The translations under genes were made by a program, and so were the position numbers. 64,000 nucleotides of DNA, from positions 744,001-808,000 of the forward strand of contig CBDCTY010000002.1 in NCBI GenBank assembly GCA_965222445.1, in the 5' to 3' direction. This document shows, piece after piece, positions 1 through 8,611 of the stretch; the first letter of the stretch is position 1; each line of letters begins with the position of its first letter. The DNA comes from GCA-958296115 sp965222445 (lineage in GTDB: Bacteria; Chloroflexota; Dehalococcoidia; Lucifugimonadales; CAJWER01). Under the pieces are notes generated by a model, which was not told where the DNA came from, made no database searches, and saw only the letters and a program-made list of their open reading frames with translations.

Positions 1-704
1 GTGTGAGAGAGAAGCACGTCGGGCATGCAGTTGACCATGTGCCTGTAGCCGTTGGCATACCCGATGTGTCCGAGGGCGCCCGGGTCCCTGTCCATCCAGG
101 ACTCCAGGGACTCGTTGTAGTCGGTGTTCTCGCGGTCGGTGCCGTAGTGGACCGTACCCGATACCTCGACCGGTTGGCTGTCGATCACGAAGTTGATCAT
201 GTCGAAAAAGTGCGTGCCGTTGGAGCCGATGCGCCCCGCGGTCCAGTAGGACATGCCGTGCGTGGGCCGGCCGATGGCCCCATCCTTGATGGAGCGCCGC
301 ACGGCGAGGAATCTTGGCGTCCAGCGGCGTTGGTGGCCGATGGCCAGCACGGTGTTCCCCGCCCGGCACTGCTCGATCATAGCGTCGGCCTCTACCAACG
401 AGTTGGCCATGGGCTTCTCCATGTAGATGCCGCGAACGCCGCTCGCAGCCAAGTCGCGCACGATCGGCGCCCGGAAGGGGGCGGAAGTCGCGACGACAAC
501 GATGTCGAGCTCCTCGGCGTCCAGCATCTCGTCGTGCTTCGGGTATATAGAAATATCCGGGAACTCGGTCCGTGCATCCTCAAGATGCTCGGACACCATG
601 TCCGCCATGGCGACCAGCCTGGCCCCGTCAACGTCGCTCCACAGTGGCGCCAGCTTGCGCCCGCGGCCACGGTAGCCGATCTGTCCGACCCTCAATTCAG
701 ACAT
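1..704 (-). CDS. Gfo/Idh/MocA family oxidoreductase (3' end cut by window)
   Basis: Reading the minus strand from an ATG at 704 gives 234 residues of a NAD(P)-dependent oxidoreductase of the Gfo/Idh/MocA family; the C-terminus lies outside the window. The N-terminus has the Rossmann-type glycine motif (GQIGYRGRG) and the family lysine motif is intact (YMEKPMAN). These enzymes oxidise or reduce sugars and related polyols; the substrate cannot be told from sequence. An AAAGGGG ribosome site precedes the ATG. It is the third gene of a minus-strand series with an Ldh_2 enzyme and a second Gfo/Idh/MocA enzyme, which suggests one catabolic unit, although 280 bases separate it from its upstream neighbour. 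Confidence 0.88.
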   Translation of the reverse strand, partial: MSELRVGQIGYRGRGRKLAPLWSDVDGARLVAMADMVSEHLEDARTEFPDISIYPKHDEMLDAEELDIVVVATSAPFRAPIVRDLAASGVRGIYMEKPMANSLVEADAMIEQCRAGNTVLAIGHQRRWTPRFLAVRRSIKDGAIGRPTHGMSYWTAGRIGSNGTHFFDMINFVIDSQPVEVSGTVHYGTDRENTDYNESLESWMDRDPGALGHIGYANGYRHMVNCMPDVLLSH

Positions 705-819
705 GCGCCACCCCTTTCTATGTGTGTGCTAGGCGCAGGGCCGCCCACAGACGAGAGCATAGCCGGCCCAGGCGTCCCTGCCAAGCACAGGTGGACGGCC
801 CAAATCCACCACTTGCATC

Positions 820-839
820 ATACCGGCGGATGCCGGTAT
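820..839. repeat. REP-like hairpin (ATACCGGC stem)
   Basis: A perfect 8-bp stem with a 4-base loop (ATACCGGC, ggat, GCCGGTAT) sits in the 280-base gap 705-984. The hairpin at 7232-7251 has the same design and nearly the same stem. No gene was found in the rest of the gap. Confidence 0.6.
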
Positions 840-984
840 CCATCCCCGGTCGCATCGACGAGGTGCATCGTCATGACCCAGGAAGCAGTTCGTTACGCCG
901 CTTGTCGAAACTAGGTGGGGGATCTTGGTCAGGGCCCTCTTGTTTGCTCATCAGGATCAGCGTGCGAGGCCCATGGTTCGCGTA

Positions 985-1989
985 CTAGCCCCACGGCACC
1001 TCCGCCCCAAACTCCCTCGCCGCGTCTTCAAGATCCTGCCGGTGCTCCGGCCCGACCGGTATGCCAGTCTCCCGGAACTCACGCTCGCGCTCGCCCTCGA
1101 TTCCGCCGGCGTAGCTCGCAGTATCGAAGCCCTCGAGCGGAGCCAGCTCCCTCAGGCTGGCCGCAAGGGCGTCCATCTCACGTCCATACTCGTCCGTGTC
1201 GATGAAGAGGCCCACCTGGAACATCAAGGCGAACCCGCACTGGCCGGTGGCGCGGTAGCGGCGGGGGTGCTCCCGCCCTGCGGAGTACGACGTGCCCGCC
1301 ATGACGCCGCCCCATGACTGGGCGATCATGCCCAGGCCTATGCACCGGAATATCGTGCCCGGTATCCACTCGGCGAGCTCGGGCCAGCGCGGCGATATCC
1401 GCAGGTCGTACACCGGGGCGAAGTCGACGACGATGGGGGGCTCGTTGCCAGCTGGGGCGCTGATCGAGACCGGCGAGCCGATGGCGGGCGTATAGATGGG
1501 CTGGCCAGGCTTCAGATCGAGCTCCCCGCCCGCCGTCACGAAGGCGCCCATCATGTGCTCCAGCGGCATGCGCGCGTAGATGCCGGCGGCGCCGATGTGT
1601 CCGTGATTCTTCGTCTGGAGGACGGCCACACCCAGCTCCTTCGCCTTCTCGATGGCCCGGAGAGTGCCGTCGTACATCGGGAAGTATCCGAGGCCGCCGT
1701 CGCCGTCCATCACGACGCTCGTCGGTCCCTCACGTATGACCTTGACCTCCGGCCTCACGTTGAGGTCGCCGTCACGCATCGTCCGCGCGTAGCGCGCTAT
1801 CTGCCGTGTGCCGTGGCTGAAGACCCCCCTGAGATCGTTGCCCGTAAGCAGCTCCCCCAGTAGATCGGCCCGGTCGCCAACAAGCCCTGACGCCCGTGCC
1901 ACCGCCGCCACAAAGCCCTGCATGTCGCCATGCCGGACGCGCACGAAGTCCTCCGGCGGCAGGTTCAGCTTGTAGGCGGTCTCCGACAC
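985..1989 (-). CDS. Ldh_2 family malate/L-lactate-type dehydrogenase
   Basis: This 334-residue protein belongs to the Ldh_2 family (malate/L-lactate/ureidoglycolate dehydrogenase fold), which reduces 2-oxo acids or oxidises 2-hydroxy acids with NAD(P). Diagnostic features are the SHG motif at residues 58-60, which carries the family catalytic histidine, followed by RQIARY, then the MDGDGGLGYF stretch at 94-103 and NHGHIGAAGIY at 128-138. Length is normal for the family. The gene starts 12 bases after the stop of the upstream Gfo/Idh/MocA gene, so the two are almost certainly co-transcribed. The substrate is unknown; sugar acids or hydroxy acids are plausible given the neighbours. Confidence 0.9.
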   Translation of the reverse strand: MSETAYKLNLPPEDFVRVRHGDMQGFVAAVARASGLVGDRADLLGELLTGNDLRGVFSHGTRQIARYARTMRDGDLNVRPEVKVIREGPTSVVMDGDGGLGYFPMYDGTLRAIEKAKELGVAVLQTKNHGHIGAAGIYARMPLEHMMGAFVTAGGELDLKPGQPIYTPAIGSPVSISAPAGNEPPIVVDFAPVYDLRISPRWPELAEWIPGTIFRCIGLGMIAQSWGGVMAGTSYSAGREHPRRYRATGQCGFALMFQVGLFIDTDEYGREMDALAASLRELAPLEGFDTASYAGGIEGEREREFRETGIPVGPEHRQDLEDAAREFGAEVPWG

Positions 1990-2001
1990 TGGAAGAGGCT
2001 C

Positions 2002-3102
2002 CTAGGTGACGTATTCCACGTCGACCCGGCGGCCCGTGCGGGCTGACTCGTAGGCCGCGTCGATGGTCTGCAGTACCCTGAGGGCGTCGACTGCCCCGAG
2101 GGCCGGTTCGCGTCCTGCGCGAATGTCGTCGAGGAATCCCTGGACCCAGTTGAACATCCACAGGCCTGAGCCCGTATATCCGGGCGGGCTGGGCGCGAAG
2201 TCGTAGTCGATGGTCTTCTCGGGAGCGTGGGCCCACTCCGCCGAGGAGCTCTTGACGATGAGCTGGTGGGCGCCGGTGGGCGCCCAGTGGGCCTCGCCTT
2301 CCAGGCCGCGGTATACGAGAGCGGTGTCGTAGCCCCCCTTCGCGCTCTGCAGGTACCCGGAGTGTATGGAGCCGAACGCGCCGTTCTCGTACTCGAAGGC
2401 GGCGATTGCCACGTCCTCCAGCGGCTCGTCGATCATGCCGACCGGGCGGCCCGTCATGGCCTGCACGGACTTGACGTCGCACCCCATCAGGAACCGCATC
2501 ACCTCCAGGTAGTGGCCGCCGAGCATGTGCAGAATGCCGCCACCCTCGTCGGCATTGGTGTACAGGAAGCTGGACGGCTCGCGGAGGCCCGGCCTGACCT
2601 GACCGGTCACCATCCGCACCTCGATGTCGAGGGGACGCCCAAGGATGCCGGATTCGATCATTCGCCTGATGTCCTGCGCGACGGGGTTGAACCTGTGGGG
2701 ATAGCCCGGCAGGACCTTGACGCCGTTGCGCTGTACGGCCCGGACGAGCTCCAGGAGGTCCGCGGACGTGCGCGCGAACTGCTTCTCCATGTAGAAGTGC
2801 TTGCCTGCGTCGGCGAGCTTGATTCCCGCGCCAGGGACCTCCGCAGACGGCAGGACGACCCAGCCGACGTCGAAGTCCTCGTTGGCGATCAGGTCGTCCA
2901 CGTTGTCGTAGAGCGCGGCCCCGGGCTGGTGGATCCCAGCCTGTGCCAGCAGATCGTCATCCGAGTCCTCGCAGTATGCGACGACCTCCGCACCCTGAAC
3001 GTGCTTCAGCGTCTCCAGGTAGCCAGTCCCTGCTCCCGGCTGTCCTACGTGTCCGTGGCGCATACCCACGATGGCAATCTTCAGATCGTCGCTTCCGGTC
3101 AT
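2002..3102 (-). CDS. Gfo/Idh/MocA family oxidoreductase
   Basis: This 366-residue NAD(P)-dependent oxidoreductase has the Rossmann motif IVGMRHGHVG near its N-terminus. The family lysine is at residues 106-108, where EKQ replaces the usual EKP, so the catalytic Lys is kept and the Pro is lost. A longer frame begins at 3135, but the ATG at 3102 has an excellent ribosome site (GGGGAGG, 5-7 bases upstream) and places the Rossmann strand directly at the N-terminus, so 3102 is preferred. It is the first gene of the minus-strand oxidoreductase operon, 12 bases ahead of the Ldh_2 gene. Substrate unknown; the family mostly acts on sugars and cyclitols. Confidence 0.9.
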   Translation of the reverse strand: MTGSDDLKIAIVGMRHGHVGQPGAGTGYLETLKHVQGAEVVAYCEDSDDDLLAQAGIHQPGAALYDNVDDLIANEDFDVGWVVLPSAEVPGAGIKLADAGKHFYMEKQFARTSADLLELVRAVQRNGVKVLPGYPHRFNPVAQDIRRMIESGILGRPLDIEVRMVTGQVRPGLREPSSFLYTNADEGGGILHMLGGHYLEVMRFLMGCDVKSVQAMTGRPVGMIDEPLEDVAIAAFEYENGAFGSIHSGYLQSAKGGYDTALVYRGLEGEAHWAPTGAHQLIVKSSSAEWAHAPEKTIDYDFAPSPPGYTGSGLWMFNWVQGFLDDIRAGREPALGAVDALRVLQTIDAAYESARTGRRVDVEYVT

Positions 3103-3231
3103 GTCATCCTCCCCAGGATTCTGTATGGCGGCCATAGGATAGCCTGTCGGGACTGCATTGCATAGCGCCGGCCCAGGTCTTGACGAACAGTGGTGGGGCT
3201 ATTTCCTGGAGGTCTACTCTGAGGTATTGGG

Positions 3232-3696
3232 CTACCTGAGAAGTATTCTATCGAGAAACCTCTTCTTCTTGTCGTAATTGAGGATCTCTCCGTTCTTGAC
3301 CCGGTACGGCTTCAGGACAAACCGCTCAGCGCGTGGGTCCGCCTGGAGGCGGCAGAGATTGAGAAAATCCATGCCGAGCAGCGGAGGGACCTGGCTCGGC
3401 GTACCAGGCCCAATCCCAATACTACATTTCCAAGAGATGCTTCCGACGAAGAAGATGTCAGCTTGCTCTGTGTAATAGTCTTGGCGACCGCCGACACCCA
3501 TGGGCTGGATAATGGAGTCTTTGTCCAGATCAGACTCTGATATACTGAGGGTTTCCAGGTTCCTGGAATGAAGGGCCGTTCTGGAGGCCCCGGTGTCAAC
3601 AAGAAAGTTGATGACTGCCCCTACTTCCAGACGCGGTAATGACACGAATGCGGGCACCCATATGGAATCCCATTGGTAAACGCCCTCTATCCGCAT
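3232..3696 (-). CDS. Retropepsin-like (clan AA) aspartic protease
   Basis: This 154-residue protein has the single-domain retropepsin pattern: a hydrophobic strand running into the catalytic DTGA at residues 34-37 (FLVDTGASRTAL) and the downstream LLGMDFL segment near residues 106-112. Bacterial proteins of this size are thought to work as dimers, like retroviral proteases; natural substrates are unknown. Its start lies inside the end of the upstream DUF5678-like gene (10-base overlap), which indicates translational coupling. No signal peptide is visible, so it is probably cytoplasmic. A second, divergent retropepsin occurs at 38966-39322. Confidence 0.8.
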   Translation of the reverse strand: MRIEGVYQWDSIWVPAFVSLPRLEVGAVINFLVDTGASRTALHSRNLETLSISESDLDKDSIIQPMGVGGRQDYYTEQADIFFVGSISWKCSIGIGPGTPSQVPPLLGMDFLNLCRLQADPRAERFVLKPYRVKNGEILNYDKKKRFLDRILLR

Positions 3697-3962
3697 GTGA
3701 TCGACCCAAGCATCATGCTATGCGGCTCGCTGGATATATACTCGATCACACACCTTGTGGCAACGCCTTCCTTGCGGGCGGCAGATGCGGCTTCCTCAAA
3801 AGTGGCCGCGTGGCTTACGAGCTGCCCTCTATAAACTACAACCCAGCATTCCGAGTAGAGGTCCAGCCACCTCTTATAGTTGGCCATGAGGTATTCGCTG
3901 TCCTTCTTGAATTGGTCGAGAGAAGCCGTGATCTCCGCAGTATCCAACTCTTGCTGAATCAT
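3687..3962 (-). CDS. Small DUF5678-like protein
   Basis: This protein of about 91 residues has the pattern of DUF5678: a segment with WLDLYSECWVVVYRGQLVSHAATF followed by a short helix (EEAASAARKEG) and a strand. The frame can be extended to a TTG at 4052, but a strong AAGGAG site at 3972-3977 lies 6 bases before a GTG (3965) and 9 before an ATG (3962), so the short form is preferred. It overlaps the retropepsin gene by 10 bases. Small proteins of this type are often encoded next to retropepsin-like proteases in environmental genomes, so the pair may act together. Function unknown. Confidence 0.65.
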   Translation of the reverse strand: MIQQELDTAEITASLDQFKKDSEYLMANYKRWLDLYSECWVVVYRGQLVSHAATFEEAASAARKEGVATRCVIEYISSEPHSMMLGSITCG

Positions 3963-4135
3963 CACCGTGCACTCCTTGCAACATTCGCCACAAGCTCGGA
4001 GCTTCCCATCAACATCTCGACGAATCCTAGCGTCGGCGGGGGAGGCCGTCAAGCGTAAGACCCGTTACAAACTCGACCACGAGGATGGAAGGGACGCAGC
4101 CCAACGGCTGGCGCACACGATACCGGGGGATGTGG

Positions 4136-4175
4136 TAGAATAGCGGCAGCGGCCCCGACTCGTCGGGGGCGTTTT
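4136..4175 (+). promoter_or_regulatory. Candidate promoter -10 and leader hairpin of rplY
   Basis: TAGAAT at 4136-4141 is a good -10 hexamer, without a convincing -35. A GC stem (CCCCGA, ctcg, TCGGGG at 4153-4168) followed by GTTTTC lies right after the expected start point and 40 bases before the L25 gene. It could be a weak terminator or an autoregulatory L25 leader; sequence alone does not decide. Confidence 0.4.
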
Positions 4176-4209
4176 CGTGTAAACCGCATCTGAAGCCAAG
4201 AGGCCCGTC

Positions 4210-4878
4210 ATGGAAACTCCAACTGTAACGCTCTCGCCCCGAACGGTGACGGGCAAGAAGGTCAGATTCCTCCGACGCGAGGGCATGGTTCCCGTCCACC
4301 TGTATGGACGGGGAGTTGACTCGCAGGCACTGCAGGTAGAGGCCGCCACTCTTCGTAGGGTCATTACTTCTGCGGGCGCTAACGTTCCTGTCAAGGTCAA
4401 CATAAACGGGCGCGACGGCGAGGAGATCTGCTTCATCCGCGACGCCCAGCGACACCCAGTGTCGGAGGACCTGCTCCATGTCGACTTCTACCGAGTAGAC
4501 GTGGACCGCGTGGTGCGTGCCGAGGTGCCGGTCATCATGGATGGCGAGGCTCCGGCCGTGCGCAATCTCGGGGGCGTGCTCCTCCAGTCGTTCAACAGCC
4601 TGGAGGTGGAAGCCCTGCCCCTGGACATGCCCGAGGCGTTCCATGTGGACGTGAGTGGGCTGGAGGACTTCGAGGCAGCCGTCAGGATCGAGGCCATACA
4701 GATCGCCCGGGAGGTCACGATACTGCGAGACGACCAGGAGGTCGTGGCCAGGGTAGCCCCGCCGAGGATCGAGGAAGAGGAGGAGGAGGTCGTCGACGAG
4801 CTGGAGGAGGGTGTCGAGGGCGAAGTCGCGGAGGGCGAAGAGGAGTCCGCCGAGGAGTCGCCCGAAGCCCAGGCCTGA
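4210..4878 (+). CDS. rplY: 50S ribosomal protein L25/CTC
   Basis: This 222-residue protein is the long (CTC) form of L25, which binds 5S rRNA in the large ribosomal subunit. The N-terminal domain shows the family pattern (RTVTGKKVRFLRREGMVPVHLYG and VDFYRV), followed by the TL5 C-terminal beta domain and a strongly acidic tail of about 45 residues rich in Glu (EEEEEEVVDELEEG and onward). The length fits bacterial CTC proteins. The gene is preceded by a TAGAAT -10 box and a GC-rich leader hairpin and is followed 46 bases later by an ABC exporter ATPase gene. The acidic tail is long but not unprecedented. Confidence 0.95.
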   Translation: METPTVTLSPRTVTGKKVRFLRREGMVPVHLYGRGVDSQALQVEAATLRRVITSAGANVPVKVNINGRDGEEICFIRDAQRHPVSEDLLHVDFYRVDVDRVVRAEVPVIMDGEAPAVRNLGGVLLQSFNSLEVEALPLDMPEAFHVDVSGLEDFEAAVRIEAIQIAREVTILRDDQEVVARVAPPRIEEEEEEVVDELEEGVEGEVAEGEEESAEESPEAQA

Positions 4879-4924
4879 CACGGCATACGGCTCCCCAGCG
4901 GGCCCCTGTCGGAATAGGACCAGG

Positions 4925-5836
4925 ATGAGGGCAGGACACAGCACAGTCGTCGAAGTCGCGGGCGTGAGGAAGAGCTACGGCGAGGCCGTCGCCGTACGCG
5001 ACGTCAGCTTCACCCTGTCGCCCGGCGAGGTTCTGGGCCTTGTGGGTCCCAACGGGGCGGGCAAGACCACAACCATCCGCATGGTGCTGGACATAATCCG
5101 TCCCGACGCCGGAAGCGTACTGATTTTCGGCGAGCCGTTCAAGGACGGGCACCGCACCCTGATCGGATACCTGCCCGAGGAGCGGGGTCTCTACAGGGAC
5201 CTCACCGCGGCCCGCAACCTGGAGTACTTCGGAGCACTGAAGGGACTGACCCGGGCGGATGCCAGATCGAAGGCTGCCGGCATCCTGGACGCACTGGGGA
5301 TGTCCGAGCACGCCGCCAAGAAGATGTCCGAGCTCAGCCGTGGTATGGGACAGCTCATCCAGCTCGCCGCAGCCCTCCTCCACGAACCGCGTCTCATAAT
5401 CCTCGACGAGCCCTTCTCCGGCCTCGACCCGGTCAATGTCCGTATGGTCAAGGACCTCCTCGACGGCATGAGGAGCAGGGGGGCCGCCATAGCCCTCAGC
5501 ACCCACCAGATGAACCAAGTCGAAGAGTTGTGCGACCGCGTTCTCATGATCAACAAAGGCACGGTCGTGCTGTACGGCGCCCTGGACGAGATCCGGTCGA
5601 GCGCGGGCCGGTCGTCCATCATCGTCGAGTCGAACGGCTTCCTCGACGGACTGCCGGGAGTAGTGCGTACCCGCCGTCACGACTCATACGCGGAGTTGGC
5701 GCTCGAGCCGGGTGGAGACCATAGAGCCGTGCTCGCCGCACTGGTGGAGCGCGGCGCCGACGTCCGCAGGTTCCAGGTTGCCGCCCCGCCCCTCGAGGAG
5801 ATATTCATTCAGAAGGTGGGGGCGTCCGGTGAATAG
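4925..5836 (+). CDS. ABC-2 type transporter ATP-binding protein (NatA-like)
   Basis: This 303-residue ATPase subunit powers an ABC-2 exporter together with the next gene. Walker A is GPNGAGKT at residues 41-48, the signature is a variant LSRGMGQ at 137-143, Walker B is LIILDEP at 157-163 and the switch histidine is H194 (LSTHQMN). The C-terminal extension ending in EEIFIQKVGA is typical of NatA-like and drug-exporter ATPases. The frame runs upstream into rplY, but the ATG at 4925 has an AGGA site and gives the standard N-terminus. The stop overlaps the permease start by 8 bases. The substrate (Na+, drug or lipid) is not determinable. Confidence 0.92.
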   Translation: MRAGHSTVVEVAGVRKSYGEAVAVRDVSFTLSPGEVLGLVGPNGAGKTTTIRMVLDIIRPDAGSVLIFGEPFKDGHRTLIGYLPEERGLYRDLTAARNLEYFGALKGLTRADARSKAAGILDALGMSEHAAKKMSELSRGMGQLIQLAAALLHEPRLIILDEPFSGLDPVNVRMVKDLLDGMRSRGAAIALSTHQMNQVEELCDRVLMINKGTVVLYGALDEIRSSAGRSSIIVESNGFLDGLPGVVRTRRHDSYAELALEPGGDHRAVLAALVERGADVRRFQVAAPPLEEIFIQKVGASGE

Positions 5837-7028
5837 CGCCCTCACCATCGCATCCCACGAGCTCCGGACCATCTACAGCCGCCGGATATTCCAGGTCCTC
5901 ACCGTGGCGTTCCCTGTGGTCGCCATGATCGCGTTCGCGGCGATCTGGTTCATCCAGACCATCGGCGGCGATGAAGCGAGCGGCCAGCCGACGAGGTTCG
6001 GCTACGTGGACATGGCCGGAGTAATCTACAGGGGCTTGGACCAGGGCAACGTTCAATACGTCCCATACCCCACCTTCGAAGAAGGTAGAGCCGACCTTCT
6101 CGCCGAGCAGATCAGGAAGCTGTTCGTCATCCCGGAGGACTACGTAGACACCGGGCTCGTCCGGAGCTTCTCCGTCGGCACGGGGCTGCAATTCGACGGC
6201 GTCGACGACACGCTGCGCAGCCTGCTGCTCGACAACCTCATCGACGAAGGAACGCCCGCCGAGCTGGCGGCTAGGCTGAAGCGCCCGGCGCGGGCCGTCC
6301 ATGTCAGCCTCGACTCGGAGGGCGCCCCGAACGAAGTCAACGGCGCGCGCGTGTTCTTCTTCCTCGGCCTTGCCTTCCTGCTCTTCATGTCGATGATCTT
6401 CACGTCCGGCTTCCTGCTGCAGGGCCTCGGCCAGGAGAAGGAGAACCGCATCATGGAGGTGCTCCTCTCGTCGGTCACTCCGGCCCAGCTCATGGTGGGA
6501 AAGATTCTCGGCCTCGGGGCCGCTGGGCTGACGCAGATCGTCATCTGGATCGCCGCGGCCCTGCTCTTCATCAGGATCCTGCCCCCGCTCCTACCCAACT
6601 TCGACATCGCCCCGCCGGGCATCCCGCAGACCATGCTGGCGGTAGCGTTCTTCGTCCTCGGCTACATGCTTTTCGGAACACTCCAGGCCGGGCTCGGCGC
6701 CGTCGCCACGACGACCCAGAGCGGCCAGCAGCTCTCGCTGCTCGTGAATCTTCCCCTCATCATCCCCATATACGCTTGGTACTACATCGTCGAGAACCCG
6801 GCGTCCTGGATCACCAGGCTCCTCACGTTCTTCCCATTCACCGCACCCATCGTGGTCTTCCAGCGGCTTGGACCCGGCGCCATCGAGGCATGGGAGATCG
6901 CCGCCAGCCTTGCCATACTGGCCCTCACGGTCCTGGTGGCCGTCTTCGTCGTATCCCGAGTATTCCTGCTGAGCTACGGCAAGCTGCCAACCCTGAAGCA
7001 GCTCTGGGCCGCCCTCACGAGTCGTTAG
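5829..7028 (+). CDS. ABC-2 family permease (NatB-like)
   Basis: This 399-residue membrane protein is the permease partner of the preceding ATPase. The GTG at 5829 overlaps the ATPase stop by 8 bases. Near the N-terminus is one membrane segment (QVLTVAFPVVAMIAFAAIWFI), followed by a large extracytoplasmic domain of about 150 residues, then a C-terminal block of five to six membrane segments starting at FLGLAFLLFMSMIFTSGFLL. The motif EKENRIMEVLLSSVTPAQLMVGKI, seen in part here, is the hallmark coupling helix of NatB/YhaP-type exporters. Function: export by an ABC-2 system, substrate unknown. Confidence 0.92.
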   Translation: MNSALTIASHELRTIYSRRIFQVLTVAFPVVAMIAFAAIWFIQTIGGDEASGQPTRFGYVDMAGVIYRGLDQGNVQYVPYPTFEEGRADLLAEQIRKLFVIPEDYVDTGLVRSFSVGTGLQFDGVDDTLRSLLLDNLIDEGTPAELAARLKRPARAVHVSLDSEGAPNEVNGARVFFFLGLAFLLFMSMIFTSGFLLQGLGQEKENRIMEVLLSSVTPAQLMVGKILGLGAAGLTQIVIWIAAALLFIRILPPLLPNFDIAPPGIPQTMLAVAFFVLGYMLFGTLQAGLGAVATTTQSGQQLSLLVNLPLIIPIYAWYYIVENPASWITRLLTFFPFTAPIVVFQRLGPGAIEAWEIAASLAILALTVLVAVFVVSRVFLLSYGKLPTLKQLWAALTSR

Positions 7029-7387
7029 AGAGGCGCCCTACCGCCATTCCCGAAGCCCCCTGGGCGACCCGGCAGCAACTGTTCAGCAAGAGTTGAGGGA
7101 GGGAATTAGCCTCTTCCCCCTGAGGGGGAATCACCATGGCCTTGCGAAGGCCACATAAGGGGATGAAACGGCGAGTAGCCTTCTCATGGTCACTCCTGTG
7201 TAGGCCGGAGTCCAAGGGGCCAAGGAACTGGATTCCGGCCTGCGCCGGAATGACGTTTTTAGTCTACCACGGCGCTCCGGGGCTTATTTTCATAGCAAGA
7301 TTGAAGCCTGTCGTGAGCCTGTCGAAGGGATGGGGGCTCTCGGCCTGAGGGAGAGGACTCTGCTCATACCTCACGAAGACTGAACTG
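7029..7387. other. Intergenic region with hairpins
   Basis: This 359-base gap separates the convergent exporter and enolase genes. It holds a 17-base palindrome (TTCCCCCTGAGGGGGAA, 7114-7130), a REP-like hairpin (7232-7251) and a stretch near 7303-7330 with the text AGCCTGTCGAAGGG that occurs in many genomic repeats. No gene is supported. Confidence 0.55.
7232..7251. repeat. REP-like hairpin (ATTCCGGC stem)
   Basis: Perfect 8-bp stem with a CTGC loop (ATTCCGGC/GCCGGAAT), followed by TGACG. It resembles the hairpin at 820-839 and a class of widespread bacterial REP-like sequences; it may also help terminate the convergent transcripts. Confidence 0.6.
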
Positions 7388-8482
7388 TTACACCCGGTAG
7401 CGGCCCAGCACCTCTTCGTTTGGCTCGATACCGAGTCCCGGCTTGTCCGGCGGGCGGACGTACCCGTCCTCGACTTGGAGGTTGTCGACCAGCATCTCAG
7501 ACCTGAGTGGGTCGGTCGAGGTGCTGTAGTACTCCAGGATGAGCCCGTTGGGGATGGCCGTCATCAGGTGGATGTGGACGTCCTGCGTGCCGTGTGAGGC
7601 CAGAGGCAGGTCGTGTGACTGCGCCATCGCGGCCACCTTCATGAACTCGGTGATGCCTCCCATCACCAGCGCGTCCGGCTGAAGGATGGCGGCGCTGCGG
7701 CTCTCGATCAGGTCCCGGAACCCGTAGCGAGTGTACTCGTTCTCGCCGGTGGCGATCGGGATGGTCGTCGCCTCGGTGATCAGCTTGTGACCCCTGTAGT
7801 CGTCCGGGTTGACGGGCTCCTCGAACCAGAATATGTCGTACGGCTCCATCTTCCTCGCGATGTCTATCGCCTCGTAGTACCTGTAGGCGCAGTTGGCGTC
7901 GACCATGAGCTTGGCGTCGGGGCCTATGGCCTCTCGGACGACCCTGACCCTCTCGACGTCCTCCTTGATGGGCACGCCACCAATCTTCATCTTGACGGCG
8001 GTCGCGCCGGTCGCCAGCGCGGTCAGCATCTCCTCGGCTAGGTCCTCGAGAGTCTTACCCTCCTCGTAGTAGCCGCCCGCGATGTAGACTGGGATACGGT
8101 CGGCGAACCCGCCCAGGAGCTTGTAGACGGGCTGGCCGGCCGCCCTGCCCTTCAGGTCCCACAGGGCAATGTCGATGCCGCTGATGACGCGGGTGGTGAT
8201 GCCCCTGCGGCCCACGAGCTTCGGCTGCCACATCTCGTCCCAGATGCGCTCGGTGTCGAACGGGTCCTGCCCTATCACGTACTGTTTGAGGTGGTCGAGG
8301 ATCTCCCTACCGATCCCGACGGCCTGCTCCACGCCTCCGGCGAGGCCCAGCCCGGTTAGCCCCTCGTCGGTCTCGATCTTGATCACGTCGAGGCCGGCTG
8401 TCGGGTAGACGTAGCGCCCATTGCGGATGGGCTTGCGCCTGGGCCAGCGGTAGGACTCCAGTCTGACGTCGGTGACTTTCAC
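7388..8482 (-). CDS. Mandelate racemase/muconate lactonizing family enzyme (sugar-acid dehydratase-like)
   Basis: This 364-residue enolase-superfamily enzyme has all expected active-site residues: the KxK motif at K164-K166, metal ligands D195, E221 and E247, and the D270-H297 dyad that defines the mandelate racemase subgroup. Such enzymes abstract a proton alpha to a carboxylate and mostly dehydrate sugar acids (galactonate, rhamnonate, fuconate types); the exact substrate is unknown. The longer frame to 8566 is rejected because GTG at 8482 has an AGGAG site 7 bases upstream and gives the usual KVTDVRLESYRW N-terminus. With the oxidoreductases at 1-3102 it points to a carbohydrate-acid catabolic lifestyle. 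Confidence 0.92.
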   Translation of the reverse strand: MKVTDVRLESYRWPRRKPIRNGRYVYPTAGLDVIKIETDEGLTGLGLAGGVEQAVGIGREILDHLKQYVIGQDPFDTERIWDEMWQPKLVGRRGITTRVISGIDIALWDLKGRAAGQPVYKLLGGFADRIPVYIAGGYYEEGKTLEDLAEEMLTALATGATAVKMKIGGVPIKEDVERVRVVREAIGPDAKLMVDANCAYRYYEAIDIARKMEPYDIFWFEEPVNPDDYRGHKLITEATTIPIATGENEYTRYGFRDLIESRSAAILQPDALVMGGITEFMKVAAMAQSHDLPLASHGTQDVHIHLMTAIPNGLILEYYSTSTDPLRSEMLVDNLQVEDGYVRPPDKPGLGIEPNEEVLGRYRV

Positions 8483-8522
8483 GTTCGATCTCCTGTGCCG
8501 TCGTAGACCATCATCTGGTAGC

Positions 8523-8542
8523 GGCGGACCCACGTGTCCGCC
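8523..8542. repeat. REP sequence flanking the RAYT gene
   Basis: The 20-mer GGCGGACCCACGTGTCCGCC forms a 7-bp stem (GGCGGAC/GTCCGCC). An exact copy in inverse orientation is at 8870-8889, inside the RAYT gene. It is the likely substrate sequence of that transposase. Confidence 0.7.
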
Positions 8543-8611
8543 TCCCTTGCGTATCGAACACCCCACAAGGGGATGCAGGGTTCGCTATGGAAGCGGCTTG
8601 GTCGTGTTGAA

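Noticed and set aside
3687..4052. Longer form of the DUF5678-like protein starting at TTG 4052
   Set aside because: No ribosome site at 4052, whereas AAGGAG lies just before the GTG/ATG at 3965/3962.
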